Origin: Prorocentrum cordatum
Lineage: Eukaryota > Sar > Dinophyceae > Prorocentrales > Prorocentraceae
Reading direction: 5' to 3'
Length of the DNA stretch: 64,000 bases
Assembly (NCBI GenBank): GCA_963575745.1
Contig: CAUYUJ010016904.1
Coordinates: 604,552-668,551, forward strand
Shown here: positions 29,411 through 38,677 of the stretch, one piece after another
How the letters are laid out: the number at the start of each line of letters is the position of its first letter
Numbering within the stretch: position 1 is the stretch's first letter
Translations under genes and position numbers: made by a program
The notes under the pieces: generated by a model
The model's input: the letters and a program-made list of their open reading frames with translations, nothing else
Told to the model about the DNA's origin: nothing
Databases searched by the model: none

Positions 29411-30752
29411 CTACAAGTGTGCTGAGCCAGCTGAGCCTTGTTCCTGACCGCGTCGCTGCTGAAAGAGTCGCCGGATATGCTGCGGCACACCTCGAGCCAC
29501 GTGCAGCTTCACCGTCTCGTCCGCCGCGCCGATGGGCAACCCTCTGGACGGCCCGTCCGCCAGGTTGAGCTCCGAGGGCACCCATCGGTAGTAGTCTCTG
29601 ATCCTGCAGACCATCAATATGATCGCCCCGATGCGACAGAGGTGCAGGATGTCCTTGCCCCAGGACCTCCCCTTCTGCAGCTCGCCCAGGGACACCAGCG
29701 AGCCCGTGGAGATCATGATCCTGTGCCCCCAGGCCTGCGACGTCCTGCTCAGGTGGCGCAGAGTGGCCACCATGGTGCGCAGCTCCAGGATGTTGTTGTG
29801 CTCCTTCTGGGACCACTTCCCGCACAACAGCAGGTGCCAGCGCCTCTCCAGCCACTCCTTGCTCAGGGGGATCGTGGGGCCCACGGCCTTCGAGATCTGT
29901 GTCCTTCCACCTCTCAGCCCCCCGCGCGCCCCCGACGGCACCGACGACCACGAGGGCTCCAGCGGAGAGACCACCTCGGCGCAAGACCGACACAGCTCCA
30001 GCAGGTAGGCGCATGCCAGCTGTGCCCACCTGCGCCCGCGCGGCGCCTCGCCCTTCAGCTCCTGGTGACCTGGCATAGCAGGTTCCCCTCGTCGAGCTTG
30101 GCCTGGCTCTTCTCGTCCAATTCGGGAAGCCCCAGATGAACTCCGACGACCTCAAAGGTGGCGCACGCGCCTTGGAGACAGTGGCGCAGGGAGGCGCGAT
30201 ATGCACCCACCGACGCCACCCTTGCCGGAGCCTCCGCAGAAGGAGCTCGAGGTTCTCGCTCACCAGGACGTCGCAGTCGGCCCCCTCGGAGATGCCCCGC
30301 GCCTCGCCCCAGGGGTCGGCGAGGTCTCGGATGGCGCCCAGCAGCCTCGAGGACCTTGAGAAGAGCTCCAGCGCCCCAGGGCGACCCGCGCGGGATCGGG
30401 CAGGCAGGTCCTCCTCGTCGTCAGCGGCGTCGACCTCCCTCTCCAGGTCGGTTCCACCTGCGGCCCCCGCAGGCCCTCGCTGCCCTTCGCGGCCTCCGCT
30501 CTCGCGTCCTCGGGGTCGCAGTCGCAAGCCAAAGCGCCGTGCCCCTCGTCCGACGCGCTCGCCATGTGGGCCCGCGGAGACCACGGGGCCCCGAGGTTTG
30601 ACTCCGTGTAGATCGACAGCGAGACGACCGCTGCAAGTTCGTTCTTGACGACCGTCGGCACTATGTGCGGGGTGACGGCCTCCTCCTCGCAGCTCCTGAT
30701 CCACATGTAGGTCTCGCCCAGGATCGCGAAAGGCCGGCCTGGGCACCATCAT
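29411..30752 (-). pseudogene. RNase H split by a methyltransferase-like module
   Basis: The first RNase H strand appears as APWSPRAHMASASDEG with Asp near 30550. About 180 bp later, in another frame, LELFSRSSRLLGAIRDL (from 30371) resembles methyltransferase motif I. WVHIAPPCATVSKARAPPLR (PPC at 30194-30186) resembles C5-methyltransferase motif IV, followed by RSSEFIWG. The remainder of RNase H follows in a third frame: KEHNNILELRTM (Glu near 29785), MISTGSLVSLGELQKGRSW, and WVPSELNLADGPSRG (Asp near 29557). The position of the second catalytic Asp is occupied by Thr (IST). Frame changes make the copy non-functional. Confidence 0.65.
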
Positions 30753-30761
30753 AGGCCGGGC

Positions 30762-31671
30762 CTAGTGCCCCACCAGGCTCGACGGGACACACGGGCAGGC
30801 GCCGTCTTCCCGTAAGAGCGCCTCGGTCGCCAGGACCAGCTCCGACATCTTCTTTGTCTGGACCCTCAGGACGTAGGGGCGCTCGGATGGCCTGGCGAGG
30901 CCCAGCCCAGAGGAGAGCCCCCCCCCCAATCCTCCGTGTGAATCGCTAGCCCCTTCCCGCCTCAGGAGACGTTTCACCCCCTCCTTCTTGCCCTTCGCGG
31001 TGGTTTCCTCCCCATCAGGCCCCGCAAGAGCGCAGCCGATGTAGTCGTCGATGTAGAGCATCAGGATCAGGTTCTCCGCCGATTCCACGCTCGCCCCAGA
31101 GCTTGGCGCAGGCTTCTCGCGGGTCAGCGCTGGCGCCCTCAGCGCCTCGAAGCTCGCCCCCAGACATGAATGCACTAGAATGACCGCCCAGGCCGAGCCC
31201 ATCACTAGGCTCGCAGCCCCAAGACCCACGTCCGAGGTTTCTGGCTCCTTGAAGGTCAGGCCGCCCTTCGACTGGGCATGCTGGAACAGCTCCCGCGGCG
31301 AGGCGCCCCCCCACGACGAAGAACTCCGCCTGCTCCGAGCCCCAGTCCAGCACGTCGCCCTGGAAGGAGAAGAGCCGCCGTCCACGCAAGACCATCTCGT
31401 CCAGCTCCAGTAGGGCCATGCCTGCGGGACTCCCAAGCGGCACCCACGGCGGCTCGTGAAAAAGAACGTTGGCATTCCTGCAGTCCCAGATTAGCTTGCT
31501 CTTCAGCACTTCCCCTGAATCGGACTCGACGTCTTTGGCCACCGTGAACAGGCCCACCATCTCGCGCACCTCCTTCACGTAGGCCAGCATGCCCGCCTGG
31601 TACATGCGCACCAGCAGGTCCAGCTTCTCGGTCTTGTGCTTCAGTCTCGGGTCGGAGTAGCTCGGCGTCAC
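30762..31671 (-). pseudogene. Reverse transcriptase of the YR retroelement
   Basis: Fingers and palm begin at YVKEVREMVGLFTVAKDV, then KLIWDCRNANVLFHEPPW and LFSFQGDVLDW (first catalytic Asp). After a frame change near 31310 follow GSAWAVILVHSCL and LILMLYIDDYIGCAL, whose YIDD (31055-31044) is the RT catalytic motif. The upstream end is an in-frame TAG at 31672-31674, across which the reading frame continues. Confidence 0.75.
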
Positions 31672-32904
31672 CTAGTACTTCTTCCAGTCCACCTTGCCGA
31701 CGCTCTTGATCATCAGCCTCTCGCGCGAATCGGTGTAGCCGCCTGCGCAGGCCGACAGGTCCTGGATAAGTAGCGGCGTCGTACCAGGGCTCGGTACGGA
31801 AACTTGGCTTGCTCGGAGGGGGCAGAGATCCCCTTTCTTGAATCGCATCGTAGCTTTGCTGTCGTCCCTCTTCTTCGTCACTGTAAAATAGCCGCTGCTG
31901 GACGCCTCCCCCAGGTGGTCCAAGGCCACTTTCCCGTCGTTGATGTTGCCCCAGTCCGCTCGCCTTGCGTGCCGGTCCCAGATGTTGCTGATGATCTTCT
32001 TCTGAAGCGGGCTGCTCGCTGTCCACTTCTCCTTCGCCTCCCCCTCCATCTTGAGCGGCGACGCTGCCGGCCAACTGTGAGCGCAGCCCGTCGCCGTGCT
32101 ACTGATCGCCGCGATCGCCCTTGCCGTCCTCCTCCAGGTGACCCTCAGGCTGGTGGGCCCCAGCCCCGAGCTCGACCTCCTCGTGACGAAGGGCAGGCTC
32201 GGCAAGGTCCCCAGCGGGTCGCGCCCCCGAAGATCCATCAGCATCACCCTGGGCTGGCTCCACCTGGCGTCCTGCGCCGCGACGCATTGGTTGGCCCCCT
32301 TGCAGCAGGGGGGCCTCGGAGAAGCTTGAAACTCTCCTCCAGGATTCGAAAATTGCCCAGTCCAGTTGCCCCGACCGACCAGGCCGGCTCGTAGAACACC
32401 CAGTTCAGGTACACGAGCAACCCCAGCCCGACCGCCACGAGAGAGGGCCAGGGAGGAGCCGAACGTCCCAAGCAGCGTGGAGGGGTGCCCGCAGCACGCG
32501 CTTGGCAAGTGCTTACTACGATCGCACCGGCCGCAACCCATTCGCCGTCGCCAACTCCCGCGCCCGCCGAATTTTGCAAATGTCTGTTCAGGACGGCCCG
32601 GCGCTTGAGCTTCTCCAGCACCTCCTCGTCGGCCTTCAGGTTTTCGCTGTCCCGAACCCCCTCCAGGCGCAGGTACTCCTCGGCCAGCGACCAGTCGACC
32701 GTGGACTTCAACTTCCCGTTGTTCTGCGCCTTGGGCCGCTTCCAGTCCGCGCGGCACTGCCCCCGCTCGTAAGCCGTCCAGATCGAATAGATGCGTAAGC
32801 AGGTCAGCTCCGACGCCTGGCCGTTGATGAGGGCGTCGTGCTCGCCTGGCCGTTGATGAGGGCGTCGTGCACTTCCTACTGCCAGCTGGCCACGCAGGGG
32901 CCAA
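31672..32904 (-). pseudogene. Region between gag-like part and RT of the YR retroelement
   Basis: Two frames contribute. STVDWSLAEEYLRLEGVRDSE (32700-32600) is helical and protein-like. The last 120 codons before 31672, with KKIISNIWDRHARRADWGN and SSGYFTVTKKRDDSK, lead in frame through the TAG into the RT. No known domain was recognised. It probably corresponds to the N-terminal extension of the pol protein. Confidence 0.5.
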
Positions 32905-34255
32905 GGGCTAGGGGTGGGACTAGGATGACAGCAACCCGTAATATCCTCCGCCAGCGCGCTTCGCAGCAGGGGGAAAGAGCGGCCCCCCCCCGTATGAGGA
33001 GCAGGAGCGCCCGTAGCGCAGCGCTCCGACTACATGAGGAGCAGGAAGCTGGCGCGCCCGCGGCCTTTCCCGAGTCCCGCTCCACCACCGCCTCGTGCTT
33101 ATTGAGCTTTCTGGTGAACGCGTCGATGTCGTCGCTGCTGGGTGACCCGCCACCGCTCGCCTCGCGCCCTGGACTGCCCACCCGCGCCGTCGCGGTGGGC
33201 GTCGGCGGCTGGGCGGGTGGCGGCAGGGGGGGGCGGCTCCCAGGTTCCTCTTGCATCCGGTCATTCAGGTCGATCATCGCCGAGGCCAGTTCCGCCTGGC
33301 CCCTCGCGAGCTCCGAAAAGAGGGTCTGGGCGTCGGGCTCGTCGTCGCTGTCGCTCACGTCTCGGCCACCAACCACCGCGGTCGCGTCCGTCTCGCTGCC
33401 GCTGTCGCCGTCCGAGCTGTCACCTCGGACCTCGTCGCCAGCGCTCGTGTACATCCAGTTCATGTAGCCCGCCACGGCGATCCCGCCGATGGTGCGCGCG
33501 ATCTTCTCCAGGTCGCCGTTCTCGTACATCTCGGCGAGCAGCTCGACGCACGATTGGAAGTCTTTGAAGGCCTGGAAAGCCGACTTCGCCACATGGTAGC
33601 CGCTGCTCACCCACTACCCCAGCTCCAGGTACCGCCGCAGCCGCCAGCCGAGGACACCACCGAACCCCAAGCACCCGCCGTGCGATAGCTCCAGCCCGCC
33701 ACGAGCACCGTCGACACGCCTCTGAACATCCACCCAGCCATCTGCGTCTTGGGGCTGGGCTTCCGCTTCCTCTTGTCACCGGTCTTGACCTTCTCTGTGC
33801 GTGCCTCGGCCTCATTCAGCTCCGACCTTGCAATCAGCCTTTCCGATGCGATGAGTGCCGTATCCCGCTGCTGCTCTGTCAGGCCAGGGTGCCCCGTCCA
33901 GACGACGCCGTGCTTGGGCTTGCTGAGGGCGAACTTCTTGTCGCGCAAGTTGACCAGGATCACCCTCTGGCGTCGGGCCCGCTGCCGTCCACAACGTGCT
34001 CTTGGTCCCGCCGACCCTGCTGATCAGCAGGAGCACCACCCCCGTCGGCTTCGTCTGCGACTGGAGGTAGACGCGGTTCCACCTCGCTCACGGCGCCATG
34101 AAGCTCGCCTTGGAGCCCCTGAAGAGCCCCCCCCCCACCTGACTCTCCTGCTCCTCGAACAGCGGCTCGCTGTCGAGGTCCTCGCCGACCTCGGCGCCCG
34201 CCAGGAAGCCCGGCACGAACGAGCCACGCTATCGCGCACCGATGCCGCCATGAGC
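32876..34255 (-). pseudogene. Gag-like or first ORF of the YR retroelement (broken)
   Basis: Fragments in alternating frames form a plausible protein: SEPLFEEQESQ (about 34175), GVVLLLISRVGGTKSTLW (about 34040-33990), VILVNLRDKKFALSKPKHGV (33963 on), QQRDTALIASERLIARSELN, then after further breaks a separate frame 33610-32876 with an acidic Asp/Ser segment and a Pro-rich segment. A hydrophobic stretch (ILRVAVILVPPLALGPCV) sits near 32900. No zinc knuckle was seen. Assignment as gag is by position only. Confidence 0.45.
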
Positions 34256-34256
34256 C

Positions 34257-34866
34257 TGCAAGCTAAACGTAGGCCACCTCCAGCTTTCAACATTTTCATT
34301 AGCTGCGTCGAAGGATTGATTCCTGACCGCAGAAAAATCGTTTGGGTCGGGGTCGACGTCGTCTTCGGTGTGCTCATCTTGTGGTTGTGGTTGAACGAAT
34401 CTATCTGCAATGCGTCGTCGAATATGGCTTGCATCTCCGCCCGACTGTCACAGGGCATGTCCCAATCTTTGGCAATGCGATGGAAATACTTCCTGGGCAC
34501 TGGAGAATCGAGATCAGAAGTTTGTGAGAATTCGTCCAGCTGCCTTTTTGGCTCCGCTATTGAATGGCACATTGCTCCTGCCGCACAGGTAGGCTGACCA
34601 CGTCTTGCACGCCAGTAGATTGAACCTCTATAGTGCTTCCCTGCGTTCTCCAATTCCCTGATGATCCTGTGGGTCTTATCGAACCTGGGGTGGATTATCT
34701 TGCCCTGATGGAACGTCGCAAACGCTGCCCCTGCAGCTCCGATGGAGCCTTGGTCAGGCATCAACGTCAGAAGCGTAGCCGCCGTACATTCGGCCGGTAA
34801 GTCTATCTCCAGACGTCTTGTCAACCGCGCATACAGTAGACGTACCGCTCGCCACGTCTGGAACAA
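34257..34866 (-). pseudogene. Unrecognised open frame, protein-like
   Basis: About 200 codons with ordinary amino-acid composition and lower GC than the neighbourhood, e.g. LLTLMPDQGSIGAAGAAFAT, HPRFDKTHRIIRELENAG and PRKYFHRIAKDWDMPCD. A further frame upstream (35150-34890; GDAIATLAARKKHGRVAPYR) may continue it after a frameshift. No family recognised. It could be the 5' part of the YR element or a separate inserted gene fragment. Confidence 0.35.
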
Positions 34867-34889
34867 CAGTGCGAGACTCGGTCGGTCGG

Positions 34890-36650
34890 CCTCGCATTCG
34901 CAGCGTCAGGCAAGTCGAACTCGTCTAGGGCGCGCCCTGAAAGCAGGCGGAGCTGACGCGATATCCCCTGCAGCTGCCTGTAGGGGGCCACGCGCCCATG
35001 CTTCTTCCTCGCTGCTAGTGTTGCGATAGCGTCGCCCATGGCTGCGTCGTCGCCCGTAAGCTCGCGCCCAGGCAGAAGGCGCTGCCAGGGCGCAAACGCG
35101 CCAGCATCCTCAAGGGCGCCAGACACTGATTGCCAGGGGGCTTGCGCCACTCTGATTCGGGGGGGATTGCGTGATCTGCGCTATCATCATTGCCAGGAGG
35201 CTCGCGCCACTCTGAAGAGGAGGCTTGCGACGCTCTGGTTGCCAGGAGACGCGCGCCATTTTTTATCCTTCCATCATATTCTCACACCCTTCCCCAGGAG
35301 GCATCGGAGGAAGACGAGGAGAATGATGGCGAGGGGGGTGGGTGGGTGGGAGGAGCCTCGCCCCCCCCCCCCCTCCCCATCCTCTTCGCCCCCCTCGTCA
35401 TCCTCCTCGGGGCGCATAGCGCCATCGCTGCCATCGTTGCAATTGCGAGCCTGCGCGAGCTCGGAGAACAGAGTCCCCTGACAGTTAGACGCCACAATGA
35501 GGGTGAACATGCTTTGGGGCGCTCGCAGCCGATCGCTAGCCCTGCGGCCCTCAGCGTTGCGCTGTTTGGAATTAATCACATGGAAATAACGACGCCTGCC
35601 GGCGAATGACTCTCGAAGTAGAACGTGCCCCACAACGCGCCTTGCGCGTGCAGGGGGCCCCACGCGTGCCCGACCATGTCCGCGCTCGCTTGATGGCCGC
35701 ATATCGCCGTGCACAGGCGCCCCCGCCAGTACATGCGCCCATCTTAACCGATACTGGTATCACCACGGGGACAATTGAAGCCTCACGGCACCAGCGGCCG
35801 CACCACCGAACAGGACGCGGGCGCGACGTGCCGAAACACGATAGATGGCACGTCGACGCCCTGCGCCTGAGCGGGATGCATCGATGCCATTTGTCATGAC
35901 AACGAGAAGGCCGACTGTAGTGCACTTATTGACTTTCAAGAGATTGGCTGGCTGATCAGCTCGATGCAGACGCACGCGGCAAGAAGCAGGCGTCGCAGGA
36001 ACTGAAGACAATGTATATTTCACGTGACCCCCATACACTTCTTTACAGTCGTAACGCCAGTGCCCGTGAAATAAGCATGGATAGTGCAAATCCCGCCATG
36101 CTGCGCCATCGCCGTCGTTATGAGCCCAAAGCTGCTTGATAGGAAAAGATGTCAACCGTTGGCAGGCAAGCGTTCTCCGAACAAAACTATCAGAATGCGC
36201 GCTTCGATGCGTTGCTGCAAACACTCATCCCGCGAGGCTAAAGCCACTGCGGACACAGGGCCACTGCTGTCCCAAGCCAAAATGGCGATTGGCAGAAGGC
36301 GGGGGGGAAGGAACGCGCGTCACCCCATCGACATGCCTAACCTTTGGGGCGGTGAGGGCGAGGAGGGCCGTGTCCACTCAAGCGCGGGGGCAAAAGGGGT
36401 GCGCCCAGTTTCATGCTCGGCCCCTGCGCCCTTCCTCCTCGTTCCACATTCGTCCCGCCCTGTCCTCGCCCTCGTCATTCCCCCTCCCGCCCTTCCTCAG
36501 CATTGGGAGGTGGGGGGGGGGGTTGGTGGCTACTCAGTAGCCACCAAAACCAAGCCCCCCCCACTCATTTACATATAACGGGGGACCGGGTACGGGGGCC
36601 GAGGGCCGGCGCCCGGCGCCCGCACCACTGGGGCCCAGGCGTCATTTTCT
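34890..36650. other. Interval with short repeats and uncharacterised frames
   Basis: At 35120-35265 a GTTGCCAGGAGACGCGCGCC-like unit (TTGCCAGGAGGCTCGCGCCA) recurs three to four times with about 55-bp spacing. 35570-36230 is less GC-rich with short open frames on both strands but no recognised domain. C-runs and G-runs occur at 35358 and 36510. Confidence 0.35.
36275..36286 (-). other. DinoSL-core-like 12-mer (reverse)
   Basis: Minus-strand GCCATTTTGGCT, identical to the spliced-leader core. Flanks TCG and TGGG diverge from the leader. Confidence 0.25.
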
Positions 36651-36659
36651 ATGTTTTTT

Positions 36660-37860
36660 TTTTTGTTACGGGGGTTCGGCGACCCAGGGCCAACAGGGCC
36701 CTAAGAGGCTGCAGGGAGGCCCCAGGAGGCCGCAGCGATGGTTCCAGACGCCTTTCAAGACGACCCCACGACGCCGAGAAGGTCGCCGAAGGCCCCGAAG
36801 ACGCCCCAAGCGGCACACCGAGAGAAGCCCAATAAGCACACATCGTAGATTTATCATGGGAAAACTACTATTTTTGGCGCGTTTGCCTTTTGGGCGTCCA
36901 TTGCGTCCGAGACGGCCGAAGAGGCACCCAAGCCTGTCGAGGATGCCCCCCAGAGGGCCCCAAGACGGCCCACGAGGAGGCCAAACTGCCCACGAGGCGC
37001 CCAAGAACGCACCAAGGCGGCGCCCAAGACGGGGACGAGGAACCGGAAACTCGCACCTTTCGGCCCAAGAGACCCCCAGGAGACCCCAGAGGCTCCAAGA
37101 AGGGGCTCAGAAGCCCCAAGAGGCCCCCATGAGACCCGAAAAAAAGACGAGCAGAAGCCCCGAACACGCCCCAAGAGACACCCCAGGGCGGCACCCAAGA
37201 CGGGGACGAGGAACCGGAAATTCGCACCTTTCGGCCCAAGAGACCCCCAGGAGATCCCAAGAGGCTCCAATAAGGGGCCCAGAAGCCCCGAGAGGCCCCC
37301 ATGAGACCCAAAACAGCACCAAAGGAGACGCCCCAAGAGGCACCCCAACAGAGCCCCAAGTCAGCAAACATCGTCGATTTCAGATGGGGAAGCTGATACG
37401 TTTGGCGTGTTCGCCTTTTGGGTTTCCATTGCGTCCCAGACGGCCCAAGAGGCACCCAAGCCGGTCGAGGATGCCCCCAAGAGGGCTCCAAGACGGCCCA
37501 CGAGACGCCTAAACCGCCCAACAACGCCCCAAGTCGCTACCCAAGACGGGATGAGACGCCTAAACCGCCCAACAACGCCCCAAGTCGGCACCCAAAACGG
37601 GGACGAGGAACCGAAAATGCGAGCCATTTGGCCCAAGAGGCCCCCAGGAGACCCCAAGAGGCTCCAAGAAGCGCCCAAGGAGCTCCAAGAGGTCCCCAAG
37701 AGACGCCCCGAATGCGCCCCAAGGGCCACCCCAACAGAGCCCCAAGTCAGCAAACATCGCAGATTTTCGATTGAAAAACTATGTTTGGCGTGTTAGCCTT
37801 CTGGGCTTCCACTGTGTCCAAGACGGCCCACGAGGCACCGGGCCGTCTTGGAGCATCTTG
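36660..37860. repeat. CCAAGAGG-type array with nested tandem repeats
   Basis: Large units restart at about 36835, 37368 and 37757, each with an AAACTA...TTTGGCG(T)GTT(A/C)GCCTT block, then GGGC/TTTCCA and GACGGCC. Within them, AAGACGGGGACGAGGAACCG plus CTTTCGGCCCAAGAGACCCC occurs at about 37028 and 37197, with a variant at 37587. A 45-bp unit, CGCCTAAACCGCCCAACAAC, is duplicated at 37506 and 37557. The strand is the complement of the CTTGGGG arrays at 15005 and 53880. Confidence 0.85.
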
Positions 37861-38340
37861 GGCGTCTTGTAGCGATTGTTCGGCGACGCGGAACCCTCTT
37901 GGCCCATGTCGGGGCCCTCCTGGGCGAGGGGGCCGTCCCGGAGAGAGCTGGAGCTCCGATTCCGCCCCGGGAATTACATCGAGCCCCCCCTCCCCCTACC
38001 CCGGGAGAACCACCCCGGCACCCACCCCCCAGTAGAGCGGAAGTTCAGGAATTGAGGTTCAGGCTGTTCTGAAGTTTTTTGAAATTGGCACGCCGGATCG
38101 GCGGGTTTAGCTATGTCAGAGCTCGCAGCGCGTACGGGTTGCCAATTCGTCGGAAATCCAACCGCCGACCAACAAGTCAACCCATCCCCTCAAACTGCCT
38201 TATGACCAGAAGTGTTGGCAGACTGGGCAAGTGTTGCCCCCCCTCTTCGCCCTGCCTTGGCCCCCCCACCCTTCCGATTGAGAGCCCGCACAGCGGGAGC
38301 CACGGCAGGCTCCCTTGCGGGGCCCGCAAACTTCGCGATC

Positions 38341-38440
38341 GAGGAGGAGGAGGAGGAGGAGGAGGAGGAGGAGGAGGAAGAGGACGAGGACGACGAGGAC
38401 GAGGACGAGGACGAGGACGGGGAGGACGAGCAGAAAGCGG
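38341..38440. repeat. (GGA)n / GAGGAC tract
   Basis: Purine-rich trinucleotide and GACGAG hexanucleotide repeats upstream of the HPR gene. Confidence 0.9.
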
Positions 38441-38677
38441 GATGTTGGCGCATATAGCAGCATATGGATCTTTCTTCGAGGCCTCTTGGAGGCCTCTTGC
38501 GGCTTTGGGGGCCTTTTTTTGGAGGGTTTCGGGGGTGACGGGGGGTGGAAAAGGAAACGCGATACATGGGATTTGCGCTCCTATCGTTGTCTTCCCCGTC
38601 TTCATCGTCCTTTTCCTCCTGGCCTTCCCCTCGGTTCGTCGCAGAGCCAGTCTCGCAGTGGCTTGCCCCGCCGCACC

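Larger units (their letters stand above)
28183..34255 (-). mobile_element. Decayed tyrosine-recombinase (DIRS-like) retroelement with methyltransferase-like insert
   Basis: Reading 5' to 3' on the minus strand there is a gag-like region (34255-31672), reverse transcriptase (31671-30762), RNase H split around a methyltransferase-like module (30752-29411) and a tyrosine recombinase (29260-28183). RT-RNase H followed by a tyrosine recombinase, with no integrase or endonuclease, is the DIRS-type plan. The coding sequence changes frame at least six times and has an in-frame TAG at 31672-31674, so this copy is inactive. Terminal repeats were not identified. The ends given are those of recognisable coding sequence. 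Confidence 0.75.

Noticed and set aside
36856-37796. Open frames with LGxxWGPLG or RPKRHPS repeats
   Set aside because: They appear in several frames on both strands of the CCAAGAGG repeat family, which is present in several other places.
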